Positions 17,012 through 26,216 of a stretch of DNA of 64,000 bases are shown here, piece after piece; position 1 is the first letter of the stretch; each line of letters opens with the position of its first letter. The DNA is taken from NCBI GenBank assembly GCA_014302835.1, contig CP060294.1, positions 248,001 to 312,000 on the forward strand, given 5' to 3'. The DNA comes from Pedobacter sp. PAMC26386. Lineage in GTDB: Bacteria > Bacteroidota > Bacteroidia > Sphingobacteriales > Sphingobacteriaceae. Below the pieces are notes generated by a model. The model searched no databases and was not told the origin of the DNA. It saw nothing but the letters and a program-made list of their open reading frames with translations. A program made the translations under genes and the position numbers.

Positions 17012-19075
17012 ATGAAAGAATACTCCTATTTTAATCGTGATCTGAGCTGGCTGAATTTTAATGAACGTGTGCTGATGGAGGCTGAAAATGAACAGGTCCC
17101 TTTATTGGAGCGAATTAGATTCCTGTCAATTTATTCTTCCAATCTGGATGAATTTTATCGGGTACGTATGCCAGTATTAATGGCTATTGATAATTTTGAC
17201 GATAGTACTGGATTAAATAATAATTATTATAAAGCACAGTTTTTAATCAACCAGCAGCAGCAAAGATTTGGACATTTACTAGCCAACCAGCTTTTACCTG
17301 CACTGAAGACTGAGCAGATGCATTGGTTATATAATGAAGCGATACCAGAACTGATCACAGATCAGGTGGCCCGGATTTTCTTTAACGAAGTTCTGGCTTA
17401 TATAAGGCTATTCTCTGTAGCGAAGGATGAAGATGGTTTTTTCGCAGAAAACAATAAGTTATACCAGGCGGTGATCCTATCTGATGCTGCTGGTATAGAA
17501 CGATTAGAACTGATTACAATTCCATCCGATGATTTACCACGATTATACGCAGTCAATAAGGACGAGCAGAAATATGTGGTATTTCTGGATGATATCATCA
17601 GAAATAATCTTTCTTATCTTTTCCCTTCAGAAGTGATTAAAGGAGTTTTTAATATAAAAATCACGAGAAATGCGGAGCTGAATCTTGAAGAGGAGATCGA
17701 TGATCTGGATGAAGATATTACGATTGCTCTTGAAAAGGAATTAAAGAAGCGTGATTTGGGGACTGCTACACGATTTTTATGTCAGCCAGGGATACCACTC
17801 AGATATCTTTACAAGATTATTTATGCGCTTAATTTGGCAAACTCTTCAGTTGTTGAAGGGGGGTATTACCATAATATGAAAGATTTAGGCAGTTTCCCAC
17901 TGCAGGAACCTGGCTTAAATTATCCTAAATGGCCTGCGCTGCCTAATCTGCTACTCAAAAAAGAAGAGACCCTGTTTGAACAGATCCAGAAAAAGGACCT
18001 GATGATCCACGTTCCTTATCAAAATTATGATCCGATACTCAGGTTTTTCAATGAAGCAGCAAATGACAGCTTCGTAGAAGAAATTCATGTGACCCTTTAC
18101 AGGGTAGCTGATAATTCAAGAATCGTTAATGCATTAATGACTGCGGCAAAAAATGGTAAAAAGGTTTCGGTGATGGTAGAGCTGAAAGCGAGATTTGATG
18201 AAGCCAATAACATTAAATGGGCTTCCAGAATGAAAGCTTCCGGAGTTAAGATTATCTATAGCAATAAAGAGCTGAAGGTGCATGCAAAAGTTGCACTGAT
18301 TAAAAGAAAGATCAGAGATCAGCATCATTACCTGGGTTTACTGGCTACAGGAAACCTGAATGAATCAACAGCAAGATTTTATACCGACCATATTTTACTC
18401 ACTGCCAATCAGGAGATGTTAGCAGAGCTAGAAAAGCTTTTTGGTTTCTTAAAAAAGAAAAAGAAAAAACCATTACTGGAGGATGCCATCAATTTTGAAC
18501 ATTTGCTGGTTGCACAATTTAATCTTCAGCAGAAATTCATTTCACTGATTGATCAGGAGATAGCTTATGTCAAACAAGGACTACCCGCTGGCATTGTGAT
18601 TAAAATGAATAATCTGGAAGAACGTGTATTGATTGCTAAACTATACGAAGCCTCAAATGCTGGAGTTAAAATACAGTTGATTGTACGCAGTGTTTGCTGT
18701 CTGATCCCGGGAGTTGAAGGACAAAGTGAAAATATTACGGTGAAACGTATTGTGGACAGATATTTGGAACATGGAAGAGTTTTTCTTTTCCATAACCATG
18801 GGAAGCAAGACGTTTTCATGGGGTCGGCAGATTGGATGAACCGGAATATCTACGGAAGAATAGAAGTATGTTTTCCAATCTATGACCACGAATTAAAAAT
18901 TAGACTGATAGAAATTTTAAATTTACAGTTAGCGGATACAGTCCAGGCAGTTGAATTAAACGAAGAACTACAAAATAATTATTGTGCCGGAGCGGTTCAG
19001 ATCCGTTCCCAGCAAGCTATATATGATTTCCTTAAAGAAACGACTACTCATACCATTGAACATAACGCATCATGA
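17012..19075 (+). CDS. ppk1: Polyphosphate kinase 1
   Basis: This 687-residue enzyme makes inorganic polyphosphate from ATP reversibly, through a phosphohistidine. The N-terminal domain begins YFNRDLSWLNFNERVL, a strong PPK1 signature. The autophosphorylated His lies in ELKVHAKVALI, and the C-terminal catalytic region has RIVDRYLEHGRVFLF followed by MGSADWMNRN. Length is normal for the family. It follows the HD/PycTM gene after 7 nt and overlaps the next lipoprotein gene by 4 nt, so these genes are likely one operon. The association suggests polyphosphate-linked stress or nucleotide signalling. Confidence 0.96.
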   Translation: MKEYSYFNRDLSWLNFNERVLMEAENEQVPLLERIRFLSIYSSNLDEFYRVRMPVLMAIDNFDDSTGLNNNYYKAQFLINQQQQRFGHLLANQLLPALKTEQMHWLYNEAIPELITDQVARIFFNEVLAYIRLFSVAKDEDGFFAENNKLYQAVILSDAAGIERLELITIPSDDLPRLYAVNKDEQKYVVFLDDIIRNNLSYLFPSEVIKGVFNIKITRNAELNLEEEIDDLDEDITIALEKELKKRDLGTATRFLCQPGIPLRYLYKIIYALNLANSSVVEGGYYHNMKDLGSFPLQEPGLNYPKWPALPNLLLKKEETLFEQIQKKDLMIHVPYQNYDPILRFFNEAANDSFVEEIHVTLYRVADNSRIVNALMTAAKNGKKVSVMVELKARFDEANNIKWASRMKASGVKIIYSNKELKVHAKVALIKRKIRDQHHYLGLLATGNLNESTARFYTDHILLTANQEMLAELEKLFGFLKKKKKKPLLEDAINFEHLLVAQFNLQQKFISLIDQEIAYVKQGLPAGIVIKMNNLEERVLIAKLYEASNAGVKIQLIVRSVCCLIPGVEGQSENITVKRIVDRYLEHGRVFLFHNHGKQDVFMGSADWMNRNIYGRIEVCFPIYDHELKIRLIEILNLQLADTVQAVELNEELQNNYCAGAVQIRSQQAIYDFLKETTTHTIEHNAS

Positions 19076-19944
19076 AAGCACTTTTAAGAAAGCTGGGTTA
19101 TCTTTTCCCACTACTGATACTTATCGGATTTTATGCCTGTAAACCAGCAAAGCAATCTTATACCAGTCCAAAAGGATACGATTTAAGTCGTCCGGAAAAA
19201 TTTACGATGCCAGAAAGTCTGCAGGAGATTTCTGGCATTGCTTTTTATAAAGGTAAAAGTGATACCATTTATTCTATACAGGATGAAGATGGGCGGCTTT
19301 TCAGACAGGCATGGGGAAAGAAGAAACAACAGCACGTTATCTTTGGTAAAAAGGGCGACTATGAAGATCTGGCGATTTTGAATGAAACGGTTATCATTTT
19401 GAGAAGTGATGGGACACTTTATACTTTTCCTTTTAGCGAGGCCGTCAAAGATAAAGTAAGTGACATCAAAGAATGGAATGACCTGCTGCCAGATGGAGAA
19501 TACGAAAGTATTTATGCAGATCAGCAAACCAACCAGATTTATCTGCCTTGTAAAAACTGTAAAGGAGATAAAAAGGGAAAAACAATGTCTGGTTCTATTT
19601 TTACTTACAATTCTGTAAAAAAGGAATTAATTGCCTCCGGCCATTTTTCAATGGACCTGACCTCGCTAATTGAAGGTGGTCAGATTCTGAAAACTGGGTT
19701 AAAGGCATCGGCAATGACCAAAGACCCGCACTCTGGAGATTGGTATATCCTTTCTTCAGTGAACAAGCTATTGGTTGTGGCCAGTCCGGACTGGAAAGTT
19801 AAAAGTGTACACCGATTAAATTCTTCTACTTTTATACAGCCTGAAGGAATAGTTTTTGACAACGAGATGAATCTATACATCTCAAATGAAGGTGATGAAA
19901 TCAGTTCGGGAAATATTCTGAAGTTTAAAATAAAGAGGCGCTAA
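19072..19944 (+). CDS. SdiA-regulated-type beta-propeller lipoprotein
   Basis: This 290-residue predicted lipoprotein has a hydrophobic N-terminus ending in a lipobox (LIGFYAC, Cys23). Segments such as LQEISGIAFYKGKSDTIYSI, GDYEDLAI, LEAS-like KASAMTKDPHSGDWYIL and FIQPEGIVFDNEMNLYISNE are characteristic of the YjiK/SdiA-regulated propeller family, as I recall it. ATG 19072 overlaps the ppk1 stop by 4 nt, indicating translational coupling. The family has no firm biochemical role. Being outside the cytoplasm, it cannot act on intracellular polyphosphate directly. The family call is moderate and the function is open. Confidence 0.72.
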   Translation: MKALLRKLGYLFPLLILIGFYACKPAKQSYTSPKGYDLSRPEKFTMPESLQEISGIAFYKGKSDTIYSIQDEDGRLFRQAWGKKKQQHVIFGKKGDYEDLAILNETVIILRSDGTLYTFPFSEAVKDKVSDIKEWNDLLPDGEYESIYADQQTNQIYLPCKNCKGDKKGKTMSGSIFTYNSVKKELIASGHFSMDLTSLIEGGQILKTGLKASAMTKDPHSGDWYILSSVNKLLVVASPDWKVKSVHRLNSSTFIQPEGIVFDNEMNLYISNEGDEISSGNILKFKIKRR

Positions 19945-20050
19945 AATAATTAAGATTCAATGGCCAGGACCTGTTTATAATTTATAATTTATAAATTTAA
20001 GCAGCTTACGAACAGTTGAATCTATAACGCTCATAATTGAAAAATACAAA

Positions 20051-22414
20051 ATGCAGGCAATAACTATTGACTTTAATAAGTATGTATGCGGTAATGAAGA
20101 GAATGGGATGAAAGCTGATATCCGGCTCTCATTAAAACCGTTTATCACATTTCTTACTGAAAAGATCAAAGTAGAAAAGACGGCCAAGATAAATTTCTAC
20201 AATTATATGCTGGAACAGTTTTCTGCTTTTCCAGAACTCATGGACCCTATCCCTGCTGAGAATGTAAAGAAATACCATCATCTGTTTGAATTGATTTATA
20301 CTGCGCTTTCACCAATCATTAACGATGAGCGCGAACAATTATGGGCATTGAGTAAACCCATCTGTCCCTGTTTTTACTATGGAACGAACTCGTTTTATCA
20401 TGTTTTGCTGGATGATAAGGGGGAAAGGATAAATACAGATTTAGCTTTACCTTCACAAAAGGAATTGCAAAAAACGATGATGACCAGTCTGTATAATCTG
20501 GTTCTGCAAAAGTTTTACAATTTTAGCCTGGCAACAGACCAGCATATCATAAAATCTATAGTTGACCATAAAACCAATTTACTTAAGTATTACAAACTAA
20601 TTGTAGATACCCGGTTTGTAGAAGTTACCAGTAAGACTACTTTGCCCGAATTAACTTTACAAAATGTAAAAGAATATATGCAGGATGAAAGCAGTAGCCT
20701 GGAAACTCTTGCTACGCTGCTGCCTACAGAGATGTTTCGTGTTGAAGGAATTTCTATTGTAAGTTTAGTAGATATTACTGAAGATTATGCACTTGAATCT
20801 ATTAAAAATGCAATCATTTCTCATAATCAATGTCAGATTGGGTGGAGTACTGCTGCGATAGCCACAGCACTCAAATCCTTAGTTGGTAGTGATTTAATAG
20901 ATTTTGGATTACTCCCTTATTTAAAACTGAACAATAAGATCTTACCTTATCAGCATGAAGGTTTTCAAAGTGTTATCATTCAGCAGGCTATACGAAACGG
21001 GATAGAAGAAGAGGCATATGCTGCATTGATTAAAAACTTTGTAGCAAATCCACGCCGACTGATTTTTCCAGAAATAAATATAGAAGAATATTCAACCTAT
21101 CCAATGCTGAAACTGGTTGCAGATGCTGGGATTAAGGCTTACGCTATATTCCCGTTGTATTATAATGCTAAACTGATAGGTTGTTTAGAACTGTATACCA
21201 AAGACAGCAGTGCTTTCAATGGTAATACATTGTCCAAAATTGAAAGTGCGTTCCCTTTACTGGCTCAGCTTTATCAGAATATTATTATTGATTTTAACAA
21301 TGAAATTACCACTATAGTTACGGATAAATTTACAGCACTTCAGTCTTCAGTAGAATGGCGTTTCAATGAGGCCGCTTATAACTATATGCAGTCTGGTGGC
21401 TGGGATAGAAATGCGCCTATTGAACCCGTATATTTCAAAGATGTTCATCCTTTTTATGGGGCAATCGATATAAGGAATTCGAGTATTGAACGAAATCTGA
21501 TGATCCGAAAAGACTTGTTTGCTCATTTTGAAATCCTGGAAACCACACTGGGGAATCTGAAAACTATTATACCAGAAGTTTTGGAGGATGATTTTCCAAG
21601 ACAGGAGTCTGCCTGGGATCATAAAGGATTCGATGAAATATCTGATCGGGAGATTATGAAAACAGATGACTATCTGCAACATCAGCTACCCCCATATTTG
21701 AACGTACTTAAAGAAGTTTATCCCGAAGCCGAAAAAATCATCACGGAATATTTTGAATTGACGCGCCATGGTGGAAAGATCTTTGAGAATAGAGATAATT
21801 ATGAAAATAGCATGCAGACGATCAACCGTGCAGTAAATAAACACCTGGATCAGTTTAATGCAGAATTACAACAAGAATATCCATGTTACTTTGAAAAATT
21901 CAGAACTGATGGCGTAGAGTTTGATATTTATTTAGGGCATTCTATTGCACCCGATATAGATTTCAAAGATGACCTGGTGGCCGATTTCAGGTTAAGACAA
22001 TTGAAGGCAATTGCAGAGATTACCCGGATTACAGACCATCTAAAACCATCGCTGGCTATTCCTATGGAGACCACACAACTGATCTTTGTTTATGAAAAAA
22101 TTATAGATATCAGTTTTCGGATCGATGAACAGAGGTTTGACGTGGAAGGAAGTTACAATATCCGGTATCAGATGGTCAAGAAAAGAATTGATAAGGCCCA
22201 TATCAAAGACAGTACAGAACGTCTTACACAACCGGGGAAGATTGCGATTGTCTATTTTAACAATTCAGAAGCAGATGAATATATGGAGTACATCCGTAAA
22301 TTACAGGAGCAGGAATTGCTGACTAATGTGGTTGAATATCTGGAAGTAGAAGAATTACAAGGTGTTGAAGGACTTAAAGCATTGCGGGTAGAAGTCGCAA
22401 TAAAAACAGATTAA
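20051..22414 (+). CDS. Large GAF-like domain protein, unknown function
   Basis: This 787-residue protein has no signal peptide or membrane segment and is probably cytosolic. Residues about 215-410 look GAF-like, with AYAIFPLYYNAKLIGCLELY near 362-382 as the strand-turn-strand typical of the fold, followed by a long helix (SKIESAFPLLAQLYQNIII). The N-terminal 200 and C-terminal 370 residues match nothing I recognise. The gene starts 106 nt after the SdiA-type gene and ends directly against the next gene, with no gap. The context suggests a sensory partner of the polyphosphate or kinase-like genes, but nothing in the sequence identifies a ligand or an output domain. Confidence 0.68.
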   Translation: MQAITIDFNKYVCGNEENGMKADIRLSLKPFITFLTEKIKVEKTAKINFYNYMLEQFSAFPELMDPIPAENVKKYHHLFELIYTALSPIINDEREQLWALSKPICPCFYYGTNSFYHVLLDDKGERINTDLALPSQKELQKTMMTSLYNLVLQKFYNFSLATDQHIIKSIVDHKTNLLKYYKLIVDTRFVEVTSKTTLPELTLQNVKEYMQDESSSLETLATLLPTEMFRVEGISIVSLVDITEDYALESIKNAIISHNQCQIGWSTAAIATALKSLVGSDLIDFGLLPYLKLNNKILPYQHEGFQSVIIQQAIRNGIEEEAYAALIKNFVANPRRLIFPEINIEEYSTYPMLKLVADAGIKAYAIFPLYYNAKLIGCLELYTKDSSAFNGNTLSKIESAFPLLAQLYQNIIIDFNNEITTIVTDKFTALQSSVEWRFNEAAYNYMQSGGWDRNAPIEPVYFKDVHPFYGAIDIRNSSIERNLMIRKDLFAHFEILETTLGNLKTIIPEVLEDDFPRQESAWDHKGFDEISDREIMKTDDYLQHQLPPYLNVLKEVYPEAEKIITEYFELTRHGGKIFENRDNYENSMQTINRAVNKHLDQFNAELQQEYPCYFEKFRTDGVEFDIYLGHSIAPDIDFKDDLVADFRLRQLKAIAEITRITDHLKPSLAIPMETTQLIFVYEKIIDISFRIDEQRFDVEGSYNIRYQMVKKRIDKAHIKDSTERLTQPGKIAIVYFNNSEADEYMEYIRKLQEQELLTNVVEYLEVEELQGVEGLKALRVEVAIKTD

Positions 22415-25018
22415 ATGTTCATAATTTCAAGAAAAAATAAAATAGAAGCAAGCCCGGCAGTATTATTAATTACCCTGTTTTTTAGTTTTCCATTCCTGAC
22501 AAATGCGCAGCAAAACCGGACAAAGGATTCTATTACAGTAGCGATTGCTCCTGCCTATGACTCTGTTTCCAAAACACACCGGTTCTTTCTAGGGGAGAAT
22601 TACCGCAGGTTATGGGCTACTCCTGTACGAATGCGGATAGTTGATTTACAAAAAGAACATGGAGGGATGAAAGTATTGCAGCTTGGAGGAGGTATGCAGA
22701 CCAGGTCTTTGCGTTTAGAAGATGCTTCTGGTCGTGAATGGGCACTCCGGACTATCCAGAAATACCCTGAAAGAGGTTTACCTCAGAATCTCAGGGCAAC
22801 GATTGCTAAAGATATTGTGCAAGACCAGATTTCAACAGGACATCCTTTCTCTGCCCTGATTGTTCCGCCTTTAGCAGACGCTCTTGAAATCCCTCATGCC
22901 AATCCAGAAATCATCTATATCGGTGATGATCCCGCTCTGGGAGAATACCGGAAGGATTTTGCTAACGCGGCTTACCTGCTGGAAGAACGAATGCCCAGCG
23001 GTTACGAAAAAAGTGATAATACCCTGAAAGCACAGCGAAAAGCTGAAGAAGATAACGATACCCAGATCAATCAGAAGCTCGTACTCAGAGCAAGACTGCT
23101 GGATTTTATTGTGGGTGACTGGGACAGACACGAAGATAATTGGCGATGGTTAAAAATCTCTGACGAAGACAAAGATAAAAAAGAATATATTCCTGTTCCC
23201 CGAGACAGAGATAAGGTGTTTTATAAGACCTCTGGTGTATTTCCCTGGGTACTTTCTCATCAATGGCTGAAAGCCAATCTTCAGCCGTTTGCCTCAGAAA
23301 TAAGGGCTGTGGATCAGTGGAACTTTAACCAGCGTTATTTTGATAGATATTTTCTAAGCGGGCTGAGTGAGAAAGACTGGAAAGAAGAAATAAAGTATGT
23401 ACAGGAGAAGCTAACGAATGCAGTCTTAAGAAAATCAATGCTGCTTATGCCAGCACAGATCTTTGCGGAAGGGGGAGAGGAAACCTTGAAGATCATGGTT
23501 GACAGAAAAGATAATCTTGAAAAGAGTGCAATGGCATACTATCGTTTCCTGGCTGTAACAGTTGAAATTCCTGCTTCCGATAAAAGAGAGTATTTTGAAG
23601 TGAAGCACAAGAAAAATGGGAATATAGAGCTTACCGTTAATAACATTAAAAAGACAGGTGAAAAAGGAAGAAAGCTATATCATCGTACCTTTGACCATAC
23701 CCTGACTCGCGAAATCAGACTCTATGGAATGGGGGGAGATGATGTTTTTGAAGTTTCTGGAGATACGAAATCATCCATCGTCGTTAGAATGATTGGTGGG
23801 GATGGTAAAGATCGTTTTGAAGTTAATAAAGATCTGAACAACAGATCAAATACTTATATCTATGATCGTTCAGACCAGGAGAATGAAATTCCTTCTGCTT
23901 CACTGGCCAGGCTTCGTTTATCAACTGACACCACTGTTAATCAATACAATAAAAAGAGTTATGTATTTGATCAGTTTGGACCATTATTTCACCTCAATTA
24001 TAATATTGACCAAGGAATACAGGCAGGCGTGGGGCTGATCCTGGAGAAACAAGGCTTCAGAAAAACTCCTTATGCATCTCACCAGGAATTCTGGGTAGAT
24101 TATTCAACCGGTAGGAAATCCTTTATTTTAAACTATGCCGGGGATTTTAAGAAGGCTATTGGGAATACCGATTTCAAAATCAATGCAAACCTTTTAGGTC
24201 CTAATAATCTGAGTAATTTTTTTGGTCTTGGAAATGAAACCGCATTTATCAAAGAAGAACCCAAAGGGATATCTTATTACAGAAATCGTTACGATTATTT
24301 GACTGCAGATTTTCAACTTTATAAAAAGGTAGATAAATGGACAATCGGAGGGGGGCTGGCCACAGAATATTATACCAGCAGCCGTAAAGGAAATGAATTT
24401 AGATTCCTGAATGATTTCAATCAGAGTAACCCCGAAGAATCAGTTTTTGCAGACCGTTTATACGCTGGTCTGATTGCCGAAATTAAATATGATTCCCGAG
24501 ACAACATCTCCATTCCAAAAAAAGGAATATACTGGAATACCCGTATTACAGCTAACCAGCAAGTAAATGGAGATCATGAACGTTATGGGAAAGTTCAAAC
24601 CGAATTTCGCTACTATGTGAACCCGGGGCATTCCGGTTTCGTAATTGCGAATCGTCTGGGTGGTGGAACTACCCTGGGTGATCCGGAGTTTTTCCAGCAA
24701 ATGCAATTGGGAGGTGTACATAATCTTCGAGGTTTTCATACGAATCGCTTCACTGGTAAATCCATGTTGTATTATAATCTTGATCTTCGTCTGAAGTTAT
24801 TTGATTTCACTTCTTATATCGTACCTGGTTCATTGGGCCTGCTCGGCTTTAATGATGTCGGCCGTGTATGGATGCCGGGGCAATCTTCAAACCAATGGCA
24901 TCACGGTTATGGAGGTGGAATTTACATTGTTCCAGCAGACTTAATTCTCATACAGGCTGCCGTTGGTTTCTCTAAAGAAAGCACAATGCCTTATATTTCA
25001 GTCGGGTTTAATTTCTAA
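22415..25018 (+). CDS. Outer-membrane beta-barrel (Omp85/BamA-like) with N-terminal kinase-like domain
   Basis: This 867-residue exported protein has a signal peptide (about 10-32, ending FPFLTNAQ). Residues about 85-300 contain EWALRTIQK (about 108-116), DFIVGDWDRHEDNWRW (230-245) and YIPVPRDRDKVFY (259-270). The D-x5-N plus DxD arrangement resembles the catalytic and metal-binding loops of CotH/HipA/PI4K-like kinases. The last 400 or so residues are alternating amphipathic strands ending in Phe, with QLGGVHNLRGFHTNRFTG typical of the surface-antigen (Omp85/BamA) barrel. Related Bacteroidota proteins often carry a metallophosphoesterase at the N-terminus; I see none here. Kinase activity is an inference from motifs. 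Confidence 0.75.
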   Translation: MFIISRKNKIEASPAVLLITLFFSFPFLTNAQQNRTKDSITVAIAPAYDSVSKTHRFFLGENYRRLWATPVRMRIVDLQKEHGGMKVLQLGGGMQTRSLRLEDASGREWALRTIQKYPERGLPQNLRATIAKDIVQDQISTGHPFSALIVPPLADALEIPHANPEIIYIGDDPALGEYRKDFANAAYLLEERMPSGYEKSDNTLKAQRKAEEDNDTQINQKLVLRARLLDFIVGDWDRHEDNWRWLKISDEDKDKKEYIPVPRDRDKVFYKTSGVFPWVLSHQWLKANLQPFASEIRAVDQWNFNQRYFDRYFLSGLSEKDWKEEIKYVQEKLTNAVLRKSMLLMPAQIFAEGGEETLKIMVDRKDNLEKSAMAYYRFLAVTVEIPASDKREYFEVKHKKNGNIELTVNNIKKTGEKGRKLYHRTFDHTLTREIRLYGMGGDDVFEVSGDTKSSIVVRMIGGDGKDRFEVNKDLNNRSNTYIYDRSDQENEIPSASLARLRLSTDTTVNQYNKKSYVFDQFGPLFHLNYNIDQGIQAGVGLILEKQGFRKTPYASHQEFWVDYSTGRKSFILNYAGDFKKAIGNTDFKINANLLGPNNLSNFFGLGNETAFIKEEPKGISYYRNRYDYLTADFQLYKKVDKWTIGGGLATEYYTSSRKGNEFRFLNDFNQSNPEESVFADRLYAGLIAEIKYDSRDNISIPKKGIYWNTRITANQQVNGDHERYGKVQTEFRYYVNPGHSGFVIANRLGGGTTLGDPEFFQQMQLGGVHNLRGFHTNRFTGKSMLYYNLDLRLKLFDFTSYIVPGSLGLLGFNDVGRVWMPGQSSNQWHHGYGGGIYIVPADLILIQAAVGFSKESTMPYISVGFNF

Positions 25019-25037
25019 CTCGTAGGTATATCATTCA

Positions 25038-25070
25038 AAAAGGGCTGCCGAAAAAAACAAACCGGCAGCC
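25038..25070 (-). terminator. Intrinsic terminator of the minus-strand lipoprotein gene
   Basis: An 8-bp perfect GC-rich stem (GGCTGCCG at 25043-25050 with its complement at 25063-25070, 12-nt loop) lies between two converging genes. Read on the minus strand the stem is followed by CTTTTTG, so it fits a terminator for the lipoprotein gene. It may also stop the plus-strand transcript. Confidence 0.65.
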
Positions 25071-25090
25071 ATGAAACATATCAGGATAGT

Positions 25091-25885
25091 TTACCTGATC
25101 TCTTTATAAACCACCTTAGCACTGGTTTTTAGTCCATTAACAACCGCATTGATGACTTCTGGATAATTATTGGCATTATACTCATAACTAAAACTTTGCT
25201 CAATTGCCGGTACTGAAGGATTACTGTAACTCAGTAAATTATTAATCCCGGAATGGAAAAGACTATTCTCTTTCTCCAGCGTCAATAACCAGGCATAATT
25301 AACCTGTTTAAACAATCCATTTTTAAGATCATAGCTATAAACTGAGGCAGAGTTTTTTATTCCACCTTTTTCACTAGTCAGGTTCCCCCCTTCATCGTAT
25401 AACCTTTCCTGTTTGTCGAGCAGATTGTCTTCGGCGTTAAAATAGCTGATACCAGCCGGCTTATTCAGCGCGTTGTACCTCAATTCATAAGATCCTGCAA
25501 AAAGAAATCTATCACCTTTGATTGTAAACATTTTAGCTTTGATTACCTGTCCGTTTTCATCCAGTCCATAACTAGTGGATGACACAGCTTCATCATTCCT
25601 GAACCGCAATACCTCAAAAGGTTTGCCCTGTTTATCATATGTAAATTCAATCTTTCTCCCGTCCCCATATTCAATTTTTGAAAAAGCCATTTGTTCCGTA
25701 TAGCTAATGACCATTTTCGTTTTTCCTGTTCCCAGCTGAACAGGAATTAACTTTTTATTCCCCGCTTCAACAACCGGAGGAATAATTTTCTCCGGAGCAC
25801 CTTCTTTTTTTTCTTCTTTTTTGCACCCGGTAAGACCAGCAATTAGCAGGAGCCAAACCAACAAACCTTTTTTGTAAATTTCCAT
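25091..25885 (-). CDS. Hypothetical lipoprotein with YD-like repeats
   Basis: This gene encodes a predicted outer- or inner-membrane lipoprotein of 264 residues if it starts at ATG 25885; an ATG two codons earlier at 25891 is possible. The N-terminus MEIYKKGLLVWLLLIAGLTGC has a clear lipobox (LTGC) followed by a Lys/Glu-rich spacer. The mature part alternates beta strands such as KIEFTYDKQGKPFEVLRF, YELRYNALNKPAGISYFN and YDEGGNLTSEKGG. This resembles degenerate YD/RHS-type strands common in uncharacterised Bacteroidota lipoproteins. The gene stands alone between converging and divergent neighbours. No function can be assigned. Confidence 0.75.
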   Translation of the reverse strand: MEIYKKGLLVWLLLIAGLTGCKKEEKKEGAPEKIIPPVVEAGNKKLIPVQLGTGKTKMVISYTEQMAFSKIEYGDGRKIEFTYDKQGKPFEVLRFRNDEAVSSTSYGLDENGQVIKAKMFTIKGDRFLFAGSYELRYNALNKPAGISYFNAEDNLLDKQERLYDEGGNLTSEKGGIKNSASVYSYDLKNGLFKQVNYAWLLTLEKENSLFHSGINNLLSYSNPSVPAIEQSFSYEYNANNYPEVINAVVNGLKTSAKVVYKEIR

Positions 25886-25976
25886 AACCACAATAAATTC
25901 TAGATTTAATTAAAACCTAAAACTAATCCCATTATTAGGAATAATGTTTAAATAATTAATAATATTTCCACACAAT

Positions 25977-26071
25977 GACTATACCTCCCCTTAACGGATA
26001 ATCTGCGGTAGGAACCCAGATACATACGTTGTTACGGTAATCCATCAGGGGGGTACACGATGACTAAAGTC
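25977..26071. ncRNA. Possible structured RNA or 5' leader upstream of glgA
   Basis: The 325-bp gap 25892-26216 holds no ORF but contains nested inverted repeats. An outer stem TACCTCCC (from 25982) pairs with GGGGGGTA (26048-26055), allowing G-T pairs. An inner stem GGATAATC (25996-26003) pairs with GGTAATCC (26036-26043) with one mismatch. GACT at 25977-25980 could also pair with AGTC at 26068-26071. The region is more GC-rich than its flanks. It could be a glgA leader, a leader of the divergent lipoprotein gene, or a stand-alone 6S-like RNA. I could not assign a known riboswitch class. Confidence 0.35.
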
Positions 26072-26216
26072 CGCGTTATTATTTTTAACGATTGGTGTAT
26101 CAGAAAAAAAATAATACAATTTAATGAAAAACAAAGTGCGTTTATTTGGGTTATAACTCATATTTTAATAGAAAATTAGAAACAACCCCCTTTATCCAGA
26201 TACGCCAAAATAATTT

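Noticed and set aside
25977..26071. Known riboswitch (cobalamin, TPP, SAM or c-di-GMP class)
   Set aside because: None of the conserved core motifs I know for these classes is visible, and the downstream genes (glycogen synthesis) do not match their usual targets.
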